Origin: Glycine soja
Taxonomy: Eukaryota; Streptophyta; Magnoliopsida; Fabales; Fabaceae
Assembly (NCBI RefSeq): GCF_004193775.1
Contig: NC_041011.1
Span: 13,448,968 to 13,512,967 of the forward strand
Length of the DNA: 64,000 nucleotides
Direction of reading: 5' to 3'
In this document: piece after piece, positions 12,313 to 25,300 of the stretch
Numbering within the stretch: position 1 is the first letter of the stretch
How the letters are laid out: each line of letters begins with the position of its first letter
The notes under the pieces: generated by a model
The model's database searches: none
Told to the model about the DNA's origin: nothing
Seen by the model: only the letters and a program-made list of their open reading frames with translations
Made by a program: the position numbers and the translations under genes

Positions 12313-13016
12313 TGTCGTAACAATAGTTTATGGCAAACCGAAAAAATTACTGGCTGAGTCGCGGACAATGTCGCTTTCTTTTAGACGTTTCGTGGCACTG
12401 TCAAAAATTGTGCAAACAGACTATCACACACGAAGTCTCCAGGATAAAACAGCCCAGATCACTGTATAAGATTTCCACTGCACTGAGAGAACCTTTTCTA
12501 GAATTACACCCTCTTGTATGACTTGAAAAGTCACTCTAAAGCCACCCGAAAATATGACTTGAAAAGTCACTCTAACAGCCAACCGAAAATATGACTTGAA
12601 AAGTCACTCTAATAGCCAACTGAAAAATATGACTTGAAAAGTCACTATTATAGTCAACCAAAAATATGACTTAGAAAGTCACTCTTATAGCCAACCGAAA
12701 AATATGACTTAAAAAGACACTCTTATAGCCAACCGAAAATATGACTTAAAAAGTTACTATTATAGCCAACCAAAATTTTAGAGCAACAGAAAGAAAGAGG
12801 GAGGAGTTTGCCGGAAATGCATCGGCTGAAATATGGGAGGGAGAAAGAAAAGTTGAGGAAATACTTCTCAAGTGGGGCAAGCAAAAATGAAAAAATGAGT
12901 TCTCTATATATAGGGAGTGAAACACTATTCAAGTGTTTATCCTGAGTGATGTGAGACTTGACGCCTTTTTTTTTCTTTTTTTTCAAACTTTCATCCACAT
13001 TCTACTTTGTTCTAAC
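12313..13016 (-). repeat. 3' LTR of the copia element, with seven 37-bp enhancer-like repeats
   Basis: Complete 704-bp LTR. At 12517-12772 it holds seven tandem units of about 37 bp, each beginning TATGACTTGAAAAGTCACTC; the dyad TGACTT-GAA-AAGTCA is kept in the first four and decays in the others. A TATATA box lies near 12905 (minus-strand sense). The other LTR has only three and a half units. Confidence 0.85.
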
Positions 13017-13049
13017 AATCCCCCACTTGAAATTTGAAAAGAAGATTTT

Positions 13050-14430
13050 TGAGGATTTCATAAAATTGTGCATAAACAAAGGTGTCATACAACTTGAACC
13101 TTTGCATAATGAGTAAGATTCAGATTTTACTAGAGTGACTCGAAGTCTTGAACTCTATCTCCGACATCAAACCACACACAACCTTTTCATAGGTGTATTC
13201 TATAAAGCTCGTGCGTTAAAGGCCATGCACGTCTATCCTGGTATAGTGAACGCTTTAGAAATTTTTGCCCAAAATTTCATATGAAGCGGCCCTTACTTCA
13301 ACATTCACATAAGTGAGTCTATCAAGAGTACTCTTGTAGCCTAGGTACTCCACTCAACGTAGAGTATAGATCTCATTAAGAATTATGAATTTTTTCATAA
13401 CTCATCCTCTTATTACTTCAGGAATCATGCTGTTTTCACTTATAACAACATGTTCATCTCATATCACTTCATAACTTGTTATTACCCATTGAACCTAGTT
13501 CTTGGGATCTCCAGTCATTTAGGTCGGGTTACCATCATGAATGATCATCGTAGTAAAGGCAATAGTCCCATTCTTTTAGCAGTGTAATGGACTTTCTCCC
13601 TAGCTAATCCTTTCGTCAAAGGATCTGCTAAATTATCATCAGTGCGTACGTGATCCACTCTAACAGCTCTTGTTGAGAGTAATTCTCTAACAGTGTTGTG
13701 CTTTCGACGTATCTGTCGTTTCTTCCATTGTAATAACGGTTCTCAATTTTTGCAATAGCCACGGTACTATCGCAATGGATCAACACAACTGATATCGGTC
13801 TTTCCCATAAAGGAATCTCTGCAAGTAAGCTTCTCAGCCAACTTGCTTCCTCACTAGCAGTTGCTAGTGCTATCATCTCAGATTCCATAGTGGACTGAGC
13901 TAAGATAGTCTGTTTCTTTGACTTCCAAGAAACAGCCCCACCAGCTATGCTAAATATATAGCCGCTAGTTGCTTTGGAATCATCTGAAAGAGTGTTCCAA
14001 TCTGCATCGTTGTATCCTTCAAGTACAGTGGAAAACCTTTTATAATGTAATCCAAGGTTTATGATTCTTTTAAGGTACCTCATTACCCTTTCAATAGCGT
14101 GTCAGTGCTCCATACTAGGTCTACTGGTAAACCTGCATAATAATCCCACAACATAGGCTATGTCGGGTCTAGTACAATCAGTGGTATACCTAAGGCTGCC
14201 AATGATACTTGCGTACTCAGTTTGTCGTATACCTTCACCAGTGTTCTTAAACAGTTTTACACTTGGATCATATGGTGTACTAGCAGGTTTACAGTCAAAG
14301 TAGTCATATTTCTTTAAGATCTTCTCAATGTAGTGAGATTGATCCGAGAAATTCCCTCTTTTAACCTAGTAATCTTAATACCAAGGATTACACTTGCTTC
14401 TCCGAGATCTTTCATATCAAAGTTGTTACA
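13050..14430 (-). pseudogene. Copia pol remnant: end of reverse transcriptase and RNase H
   Basis: Minus-strand reading gives NNFDMKDLGEASVILGIKI (about 14420-14360) from RT. Then 14083-13628 has MRYLKRIINLGLHY, EGYNDADWNTLSDDSKATSGYIF and STMESEMIALATASEEASWL, which are RNase H hallmarks of copia. A frame change near 13680 is followed by DDNLADPLTKGLAREKVHYTAKRMGLL, the usual end of pol. Broken and without gag or integrase, so not functional. Confidence 0.85.
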
Positions 14431-14435
14431 CAACA

Positions 14436-14845
14436 ATGATCACTGTATAAGATTCCCACTGCACCGAGGGAACCTTTTCTAGAATTACACCCTCTTGTAT
14501 GACTTGAAAAGTCACTCTAAAGCCACCTGAAAATATGACTTGAAAAGTCACTCTAACAGCCAACCGAAAATATGACTTGAAAAGTCACTCTTATAGCCAA
14601 CCGAAAATATGACTTAAAAAGAGGGAAAAGTTTGCCGGAAATGTATCGGTTAAAATATGGGAGGGAGAAAGAAAAGTTGAGGAAATGCTTCTCAACTGGG
14701 GCAAGTAAAAATGAAAAAATGAGTTCTATATATAGGGAGTGAAACACTATTCAAGTGTTTATCCTGAGCGATGTGGGACTTGACGCTTTTTTTTTTCTTT
14801 CTTTTTTTTTTCAAACTTTCATCCACATTTTTGTTTGTTCTAACA
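14436..14845 (-). repeat. 5' LTR of the copia element, truncated
   Basis: 410 bp nearly identical in layout to 12450-13016, with about 3.5 of the 37-bp units. Its inner end (at GATCACTGTATAAG) is joined straight to reverse-transcriptase sequence. Confidence 0.83.
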
Positions 14846-14850
14846 AATGT

Positions 14851-15640
14851 ACTGACACTTAATCATTTAGATGCATTATTAAATTTATATTGTTTCATTT
14901 GTTCACTTAATTTTCTTTTTAATATTTTAATTGAACAATAAATTAACGAATTCCTTAAAAGTGGGTTTAATAAAATAATACATGAGTTTTTTTAGTTAAA
15001 ATTATTTTTTATCCAATTTTTATATGTAAATTTATTTCGTTTATCAAAACTTCTAGAGTTTAAGAATGCAAAAAAAAAAAGAATGTAAAATTAAAGTTTA
15101 TAGCTATATTGAAAAATAAGTATATTTAATTATCTTCAATTTTTATAATTAATGACTAAATTCATATCTAAGTAATATGTTAGTTATTCTTCTTCAGTAC
15201 TAAATTGAGTTCCTTATTGTGAAAAATTTAGCTAATTTTATATTTTTTTAGCAATGGAAGAAATTAATAAATTTTTTAATATTTTGTATGCATACATAAA
15301 ATTATCTGGATGAACCTGAGAATCCCTTTACTCCATAATTTACTCATGCATCACACGGGTTCACGTTAAATAAATAAAATTAGTCACGTGAAATAGGAAA
15401 GTTATGCCTAGTCTTTTTTCTTTTAACATAAGGATTTAGTGTAATCATAGAGCCTATATGATAGTCAGGATATGATAAAATAGGATAAAATATGAGAGAG
15501 CAAGATATAAGAACATAATAAGAAAATGATAAATTATAATCCTATGGTATCAAATATTTATACGTTTCCTTTTTATGGATTTAATTACTTAATCCCTGTC
15601 AATATATAATTATTTGCTTTTTAGTCCTTTAAGAACCCTA
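14851..15640. other. AT-rich intergenic stretch
   Basis: No coding sequence, repeat pair or RNA gene could be supported. Confidence 0.6.
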
Positions 15641-15788
15641 ACTATGGATTCCATGCGTTTCTGTTTTCTCCTTCCTTCGTTTCTGCTGGGAAGCGAATGT
15701 CAGTTTCTATCTCCGCCGACACAACAACTCTGGCTTAGTGCTCTCCGTCTCCGACCTCCGACCTCCGACCTCGTATTTCCCGAACAGG
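15641..15788 (+). other. GC-richer exon-like block of unknown nature
   Basis: A block of balanced composition between AT-rich flanks begins ATGGATTCCATGCG at 15644. It codes for about 48 residues to a possible splice donor (CGAACAG then GTTAGC at 15789). It includes a threefold CTCCGACC repeat. I found no matching downstream exon. It could be a relic first exon, an upstream exon of the TFIIIC-like gene, or chance. Confidence 0.25.
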
Positions 15789-15859
15789 TTAGCGCTATTA
15801 ACATCAAGATGATACTTATTTTTATTGTTTTTGAAATAAGGCGAAATCTGTTTTGAAAA

Positions 15860-16340
15860 GAAAAAAAACCAACTCAACCATTTTAACCCAACACATTTTG
15901 ATTTTGAAAATGCATTTTAAAGTGAAAACCGTACACTCGCAATACCCCGAACAAGTAATTATAAAAAAGTTTAACTATTTATTTAGTTGTAATTTTTAAA
16001 TTTATCCCTTTTAATATGAATAGTTAATAATTTTTTTTTAATTTATAAAATTTATATTTTAATTTCAAAAAGATCCTTTTCGTTAAATTGTTTTAACTTC
16101 ATTAATTAAAAAATTTTAACGATAGAAATTTTTTAAAAATAAAAATATAAATTTTAGATTAAAAAAATTTACTTATAAATTATATAAGAATTAAAAGAGA
16201 TAAATTTAAAAATTATAAATAATAAATGATTAATTAAACTTTATAAAAAGTTCAAAGACAAAAAAAGTAAATCGTATTTTATTCTTTTGAACCGGTTCCC
16301 TCACTCAGGCATTCACCTTCACTGGTCTAAAAAACACAGA
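15860..16340. other. AT-rich upstream region of the TFIIIC-like gene
   Basis: Very AT-rich until about 16280, then composition changes just before the ATG at 16341. It presumably includes the promoter and 5' UTR; no specific motif is convincing. Confidence 0.45.
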
Positions 16341-19300
16341 ATGGCGCGTCCCGGTCCCTGTCCGTTACACCCTGCGCTGCTTTTGGGCTCACCGTCTTTT
16401 CCCAACGCCATTGCTTGGTCTGACGACAACCTCATTGCCGTTGCTTCCGGTCACCTCGTTACCATTCTGGTACCAAATCCATGCCTTCACACCAATTTAA
16501 AATACATGCTATTCACTTTTTTTTTTGTTAGATAAGTTTGTTTATTTGGTTTTTCTTCTTTTTCAGAGACCGGACTTGCCTATTGGTGCGCCGCGAGGCG
16601 TGATTAAAGTCTCCCCGAGTGAGCCTCTTCCCATAGGGTTTGTAGAAAGAAAAGGTACTGTCATTACTGCAACCTTGTAAATTTTGAAGATTACTTGTTA
16701 ATAGTAGTCATTAGTCTTTTACTACGGCTGCTAAGTGCATTAGTGATTTCTATGAGCTATTTTATGTGTCCCATCTACAGTAGGAGTGTATGTGTGTGCT
16801 GTGTTTGTTACGTGTTGGACACCTGTTAGGAAGTCCCACATCATCTGCCTCGATACTTGGGATACACCTTATATATCTGTTGGATAAGTTCACTTAGGTT
16901 TTAAGCTGAAATTTAACATGGTATTAGAACCTATAACCCATCTTGATTCTTGGCTATTCTATTAGGCTAGCTTGGTCTGGCTGGGATGAGGGGGGTTTTT
17001 AGGAAGTCCCGTGTGTCTTAGTTCTTGGGATGCAACTTGTATATTTCTTGGGCAACTTCACTTAGTGTCAATTGGTTTTAAGCTGAAATCTAACACACCT
17101 AGTGATATGAATTAAAATATACAAGTGGAGGTACCATTCACTTCATGAGTTAGTTTTTGAGGTTGAGTTAGGTCTAAGATCAAATTCTAAGATGGTATCA
17201 AAACCCTCGAGGTTTTTGAGATGTCTAGTTCTCAGTTTGAGCTTTGTGTTGAAAATCCCACATTGACTAGTGATATGACTCTAAATAATGTATATAAGTG
17301 GGTTCAACTTCAACCCTCACCTCATGAACTAGGTTTTGAGGTTGAGTTAGGTCCAAGTTTAAATTATAAATGGTATGAAAGGATATTCTAGTGGTTGTTA
17401 TTGGGCCTGTTGTGCCACCCATTATTGATCATCTATAGATACTTAGTCCTACAAACTTCATGCTTGAGATGCCCAATCTTCCGCGTGAGGGTTGTTTGTT
17501 GGACATTCCACGTTGACTAATTATATGCCAAAATAGTACATATAAGTGGGGAGCCACCCTCATTTTATGAGTTAAATTTTGGGGTTGAGTTAGGTCCAAA
17601 CCCAAATTCTAAGATTATGTGACATTATTAGTATGAATCTTGTGCTTATAGTTAAAAATTTCATGTGATAATGTTGAATAGTGTTAACATGACTTTTATG
17701 TGTTGGAATTGAGATGTGCACAGATTTACTCTCTGGATGCCTCCTGCCGATGGCTTTGTATCGGGATGATAAGCCTGTTGTCCGATCAATATCATGGTCT
17801 CCGCTTGGCATGGCTGCAAATTCAGGGTATAAATTTTAGTTTTCCTAAATTCAGGGCTTGGCTTCTAGAAGTAAATTATTACACCAGGCAGTCCTAATCT
17901 GCAAAATCAGATATTCAAACCCAGATTCACCATTTCATGTGTTTTTTCTTCCACCATTTTGTTGTAGTAAGACTCTATGTACCTCCTAGAACTAGAAGGC
18001 AACGATAGAGGGAGTAGGGGTTGTGTTGTGGCTAGGTAAGACTATCTTTGAAATGGTGATTCTAGGTTTTGAATCTCTGATTTTGCAGATAAGGACTACC
18101 TGGTGTCATAGTTTACTTCTAGCAGCATCACAGTTTGTTCATTCATGAAAAATGTTTTTTTTTTTATGAATTTAAAGATTTAATTTGCTACAGGTGCTTG
18201 ATAGCTGTTTGCAACTCTGAAGGACATGTGAAGATTTATCGTCCACCTTTTTGTGATTACTGTGCTGAATGGATTGAGGTATGTGTGGTGGAAGTGGTTA
18301 ATACTGCAGAGTTGTGATTGATGCCATCAACAAACTTGATTTTGAAACTGTAAACTATTGGATTCAACTATGATACTTTGGATAGGACTAAAACTACATA
18401 TGGCTCTATATATTAAATCTATAGTACATAGATGACAATTATATAGAGCCAACATTGGAATAGGACCTATGCGGCTTATTGTGACACTTTTGACATGTGC
18501 TTGGGAAAGTATGTAATAGTTGTGACATGTTAATAGGGGAGGCAATATATTCTGATATGGGCATGGAAAAACTATGTAAGCATATAACTGGTTTTTGTGT
18601 AAATTGTTTTCATCATTCACTGGTATAATCGTGTATTAATGAGAAATTATCAATATTTCTTTACAAATATTGCGAATTTATTTAAATTATGTCATTTTTA
18701 AAAAAAATTAATGTTGTATTTATGCTGTATTGTTTGTATCTTGAATTTTTAAGAATTTATGATATTCTGTATTTGTGTCGTATCATTCCTATGTTGTATT
18801 ATGTATTTGGGCTTCGTTCTATTTCCCATGTATGGATTTGTGCAGTATAAAGAAATGAATATTTTTAATATTATATGCGTACATTGTTGTAAGTAAATAT
18901 GCCATTCTTCGTATTCTGTTCAGGTGGTGGACATAACTAAAAGGTTGTATGACTATTTTCAATGTACTGAGTTTCGAGGTACGAGGTTTGCTTCATTGGA
19001 TGTATCTGATGTAAGTTATCTTATTCATCCATGTTCTTGGCTTTGATTGGTTTTCTTTTTGTAAATATCCTTCGGGTGAATTAGTTAGCAAGACAGGTCA
19101 TGCTTGTGATCTGTTTCCTCTTTATTCCTTATTTATCAACGTCTGACATCATCCATTAGATGCTCGTAGAAAAGCCAAGATAAGCTTATAGCATGTAAAA
19201 GACTGTTTTAAGGGACACATGTGAAGTGTGCATGAACTAGTTTTATATTACTTATATTATTTATGTACCTAGTTTAATGTGCATATATACAAGCATCTGC

Positions 19301-22300
19301 ATATTATATTTGTGCATAAATTTTGTTTCTCCCTTATAGGCAATTAAGTTTATCACTGTTTCAATGTTTGTGCAATGGCATTTACTGGATCCGGAGATTT
19401 TAATGACGGACTTTTATTGCCATCAAATTGTGAGCATGAAAATGCTTGCTCTAGCCCCTAACCTAAGGCAAATGCTAAATAGTGTGCTAAAGGCATGGGT
19501 TAAGGAAACAAAAATAGAAATATTTTATCGAAAAATAGAGTTTTTCAATGCTTGGTTCTTTATGTAATTGGAGGTATTTACTTCTTAATCAGTGCCCTTA
19601 GGGCGCTTGTTAGCAAACCCTTTTTTAAAGTAACAAAATTGCTTTGTTGTTTCTTTCTTAAGAAAAAAAACCACTGCACTTGGTGTAAACTATGCTTTAT
19701 TTGTTTATCTGTAGTTAGTTATCTTTACAGCATTTTCTCATGCAAATCAGGTGTTAAGTTCTACTGGAAACAATTCATTAAAGAACCATCTAAAAATCCC
19801 TATGATTTGTGTTTATTTGATTGTTAAGTGACTAATATTGTATTGTTCCTTCAGAAAAATTCATCAGATCAAACGGATTCTATGTATGAAGAAAATGGGA
19901 AACTGTTAAGTGCTGATCAATATGCTTCTCGTAGTGCAATGCTGTGTTCACTTGTTGTTTCATGGTCTCCCTTGCTGCGTTTAGCATCTGAATTGTATCC
20001 AGTTTGTGATTCTGTTAGTCTGCTTGCTGTTGGCGGGAAGTCTGGTAAAATTTCTTTATGGAGATTTCACCCACCAGAATGTTATACCATTGAGGACAGA
20101 GAAGTCCCAACTACTGTGAAGTTTGTTGGTCTTCTTCAGGCGCACAATTCATGGGTTACAACTATAAGTTGGCTGTTGTTTGCTTTTGATTCTTCGAATC
20201 CTCAAATTTTATTAGCTTCTGGAAGCTCTGATGGGAGGTGAGTTAAGTATACTTCTGCAAATGTGTTATATCTGTGGTCAATCTGTTTTCATTGTTTTAT
20301 CGTGTTAAGCTACTGATTTACACATATAGATCTTGTGCCCGATTTTTTATTTGTGCTTTATCTGCATCATTGTAGTAAGGATTGGAATGCACTCAATGAT
20401 GCCCAAATTTTTTTATCTCATTTACCACTCAGTCAAGTGATCTATTTATAATAGGAATAATGAATAACTACTATTTTCAAGAGAACAACTTCCTAAGATA
20501 CAATGAACTCAGCTTAACACAATTACTAAGCTACTTTAAAAAGTAATAATAAAAAATGCTCTTATTTCTAACACTCCCCCTCAAGCTGGAGAATAGTTGT
20601 TTTCCATTCCCAGCTTGCATATATTATTTCAAAGTCTGAATTGCAATCCTTTGGTAAGAATTTCTGCTAGTTGACCTCGTGAAGGTACATATGGTGTGCA
20701 AATCCAACCACAATCAAGCATTATGTACTCAGATAAACACAATAACTGAGCTACTTGGAAAGTAATAATCATTAAATGCTCCATTTCCAGCAATCTAATC
20801 AAAATTCATCTGGTTTCTCCTTATCTATATAATTATCACTTTGATATTAGCAATATTGATATTACTAGACAGGAAAAGGTACTTTCAAAAATTGATATGA
20901 TAATATGTTAATTGCAACTATTTCTGGTCTTTTGATATTAGTGTTCAATAACCTGTTCTTGGGACACATGAATGTTAACATTTATATCCTACATATATTG
21001 CATGCTATGAAACTTGTCTCGTTAACTTGAAACTGAAAATATGTCTTTCATTCTTGCCATTCATCCATTATAACTGTTCAAGCATTCTAAATCTCTTAGT
21101 TGTCTCACGAAAATAGATATTCATGCTTTGATTTTAATGCTTCTTAAAGGAAGAAGCTAAACATGTCCTTTATTACGTAAGGGTATGGAAAGATTATATG
21201 ATGTTTGATTAATCAACTAATTTTTTTTTTTTTTTGCTCAGCAAAAATATATACTTTGTATTAGATGAGTACCAGAGGTACAAAATTACAGTTAGAGATG
21301 CCAAGGTCATGGTTCCAGATCAGACTTGGTAGTCTAGATAGGAACCAAATCTTTTTTTTTTTGGAAGGCACAAAATATATATATATTAATAATGTGATCA
21401 AAGTAGTACAAGTGGTACTGAAAAACAGATATACAAGCACCTCTGGTGCTGCCCTCCAAAAAAACCCCAAGCTAACCCAATAAAAAGGCAAGCCGACTTA
21501 GATTAACCAAAGGATTCCAATATATTGGAAGACCAGTGGTTAAAACTAATGTCGAAGCCTTTCTCTTTAGATTTAAGCCAAGACCAAAGAAGGTACAAGG
21601 CCTCATCCATGACTTTATATGGATCAAAAGGTTTTTCTTGAAATATCAAAAGATTCCTGTGTTGCCATATAGTACTAGTTAGGGCAACCCACCAAGCCCT
21701 CCATCTACTCTGATTTATGTTTGCCCCAAAACCATCACAAAATTGAGCAAAATGATGTAATGGGGAGGCGGAAAGAGGTCCTACAGCCTTGATCCATCCC
21801 ATTGATTCCCACCACAGCTTTGTTGTCCTTTCACAGTTAAAAAAGAGATGCCCCACTTCCTCCTGCCCTTGGCCACATAGAGGGCACTCAGCATCTTGAA
21901 TATCCACATTTCTCCTTAAAAGATTCCTTTTAGTGGGGAGCCTGTCTTTAAGAAGTCTCCAAATGAAAATTGCTGCCCTTGGGGGTATGTTCAGATTCCA
22001 TATTAACTTGGAAATGCCTGCTTGTGAGCCAGAATCATTAGACTTCAACATTAGATTGTAGGCTGACTTGGTGGAGTACACTCCATTAGGTTCAGCTTTC
22101 CACACCATAATATCCTTTACATGTCTCTGAATGCATATGGAAGTGATGTCTTCCATAAAACTCACTGCCACATCAAGTTCATGATCAAATAGATTTCTCC
22201 TCCACTTCAGATCCCATCTCCAATTATTCTGATCAAAATTACCCATCATGGAAATAAGGCTGTGCTGCTGACTGCTTATGTTGAAGAGTTGATTATATTG

Positions 22301-25300
22301 CTGTTTGAGAGTGCTTTCCCCTACCCATCTGTCAGTCCAGAAATTAATTCTATCACCACAACCTATCTTTCAAACCATATTTTGATGAAATATGCTGTGC
22401 TGAGACTGGTGATAAATCTTTCTCAGATCTTTCCACCAGTTGGAAAAACCTCTTTTTTCTCTTCCAAGCTGGAACTCTTTCCATCCACCGTATTTGGAAT
22501 TAATAATTCTGGCCCATAGCTGTTGATGGTTAGAAGCCAAAGCCCAAATCCATTTGCCCAGCAGAGCTTCATTGAATTTAGCAATATCTTTAATCCCTAA
22601 TCCCCCTTCAGCCTTAGGAAGACAGACCTCTTCCCATTTGACCCACGGTATTTTCTTATGCTCCATATCTCCACCCCACAGAAAATTCCTTTGAAGAGTC
22701 ACCAATCTATGAACCACCTTTTGAGGTATCTTGAAGAAAGAAAGCAGATAAATTGGTAATGCGTTGAGAACAGAATTTATAAGAGTCACCTTCCCTGCCA
22801 TAGATATGTTCTTTTGGGCCCATTTGGATAGCTTTGATTGACATTTGTTGATCAGAGGCTCCCATACCAGTGCACTTGATGGTTTAGCCCCAATTGGAAT
22901 ACCTAGATAAGAGAAAGGGGTTTCTAATTGCCTGCAGTTCAAAAGCTGAGCTGCCTCATTTGTCCAGCTAACCATCCCTCCAAATATCCCAAACTGACTT
23001 TTGGCATAGTTGATCTTTAACCCAGAAGCCAGCTCAAAGGCTCTCAGCATGGCCTTCAAAACTAGAACATTCTCCCAATGAGCTTCTCCTACAAAAACCG
23101 TGTCATCAGCATATTGTAAAATATTAATGGGCTCCTTTTTCTTTCCAACCAAGTAGCTTCTATACAGATTTTTCTGCACTGCCTCCCTCATCAAACCTGT
23201 GATACCTTCTCCTATTATGTTAAAAAGCAAAGGGGCTAATGGATCTCCTTGCCTCAAGCCCCTGGAAGGGACAAACTCCTTTGTGGGACTGCCATTGACT
23301 AAAACTGATATGGTTGCTGTTGTGAGACAAGCAGAAATCCATTGTCTCCACTTTGGGCAGAAACCCATTCTCTGCAACATATAGTCTAGAAACGACCATG
23401 AGACTGAATCGTAAGCTTTTTCGAAATCCACCTTGAAGATCATCACTGGCTTCCTATATCTGCAAGCTTCCTCTATCACCTCATTAAGAATTAAAACCCC
23501 ATGCAGGATGTGTCGTTCTTTAATAAAAGCTGTCTGTCTCTCATCAATAAGAGCAGATATAACAAGCCTCAATCTATTTGCTAGCAACTTGGCTATGACC
23601 TTGTACATACAACCAATCAAGGAGATTGGTCTGTAATCATCAAAAGACTGAGGGTGATGAATTTTGGGAATTAGAGCCAGGAAAGAAGCATTGCTGCCCT
23701 TAGGGAAGCAGCCATGCACATGAAACTCATTCACGAATCTTCTGAAGTCAGCTTTTACCACCTCCCAAAATTCTTTTAAAAAATTGAAATTAAATCCGTT
23801 TGGTCCAGGGCATTTTTCCCCACCACAACTCCACACTGCCTCTTTGATTTCCTGGTCTGAGAAAGGAGCAGACAGAATATCCCTCTGCCTCTGATTGATA
23901 GATGGAAATTGATCTCCATCAAGGGTAGGTCTGAACTTATGCATTTCAGAAAATCTATTTTGGAAATATTTCACAGCTTCATTCTTGACTACAAAAGGAT
24001 CCTGAACCCATACATCACCAATGAGAACTCCTTGCATACTATTATAGTTTCTTCTGAAATTTATGGCTTTATGGAAATAAGCTGAATTGCAATCCCCTTG
24101 TTTCAACCATTTTTCTCTGGATTTCTGTCTTAAGAGGGATTCAAAAGCATTTGAGGCCTCCCACAGTTGCTGTTGTAACTCTCTCCTGTTCCTGATATCT
24201 TCCTCGGATAGATTTCTAAAGGAAGCAATGTCTTCCACTTCATTGAGCTTTTGCTGAATTTTCTGGATTCCTTTTTCATTAATGAAACCATATTCTTTAC
24301 TCCACTGCCTAATGACCTCCTTTAGATGCCTCAGCTTGTTTTTTAACACAATACCCCCCCAACCCCCCTGCTGGGCATTACACCAAGTCTCCTTCACTAG
24401 TTTATGATAACCTTTCTGATTAATCCACCAATCAGCAACCTTAAATGGCTTAGGACCCCAATCCACCATCTTGGTCTGCAGAATGGTTGGGCAGTGATCA
24501 GAAAGGTCCCTCGGAAGGACATGTTGGCAGCTATCAGGCCAGGTAGATAGCCACTGGTCAGAAACCAGGAACCTATCAAGCCTACTCTTCACACTACCAT
24601 TGGGTCTGATCCATGTGAAGGTACTCCCAGCACTCTTAACCTCCTGAATCTCCATATCTTGGATCCATTGGTTAAAATCTGAAATACCCATGTGAAACCT
24701 AACCAAATCTTGGAAAGCAGGATTACATATTTTGTAATTACAGTAAAGAGAGACCCTCCACTAACAAGTGAAACCTAAACTGAGATTGCTGGACCAATGA
24801 TTAAAGCTGGTCCCAAAATCCTTTTCTAGATTGCGAAGCCATGTCCAAAGTAGAAAAACTGCGTCGTCCATGATTTTGTTGGCGTTGAAAGTAGCATTGG
24901 AGAAGAGTATTGCATTCCGCTGTTGCCATATGGTCCAAGTCAAAGCTAACCACCAGCTCTTCCACCTATTAACCATCACACCCTTAGGCAGCACATTAAT
25001 AAATTGGAGGAAATGATGCTTTGGGATTTGCGGGAAAGGACCCACAATTTTTACCCAAGACATCGATTCCCACCATAAAGGTGAGATTTTACAGCAGTGA
25101 AAAAACAGGTGGCCTGCATCTTCTTCAAAACTGTTACAGAAACAGCACCTCGAGTCATTTACTTTCACTTGACGTCTGTGAAGGTTTGCTCTTGTGGGTA
25201 AACAATCCCTAAGAAGCCTCCAGGCAAACACTAATACTTTACTTGATGCCTTTATCTTCCACAATTCTTCATGAGCCTTGTCCACTGTCCCTTCATGTAG

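Larger units (their letters stand above)
12313..14845 (-). mobile_element. Internally deleted Ty1/copia retrotransposon
   Basis: The element reads on the minus strand, with an LTR at each end, TG...CA termini and a 5-bp duplication AATGT. Next to the left LTR, on the minus strand, AAGTGGGGGAT is a polypurine tract followed directly by TGTTAGAAC, which fixes orientation and boundary. Internally only the 3' part of pol is left (end of reverse transcriptase, RNase H). The right LTR is joined directly to RT sequence with no primer-binding site, so gag, protease, integrase and most of RT were lost in one deletion that also took the inner end of that LTR. Confidence 0.88.

Noticed and set aside
12517..12772. 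CRISPR-like array of short regular repeats
   Set aside because: Units are contiguous with no unique spacers and lie inside a plant LTR.
19364..19567. Extra exon between exons 5 and 6 of the TFIIIC-like gene
   Set aside because: Phases of exons 5 and 6 already join, the segment overlaps a MITE and the protein has no WD40 character.
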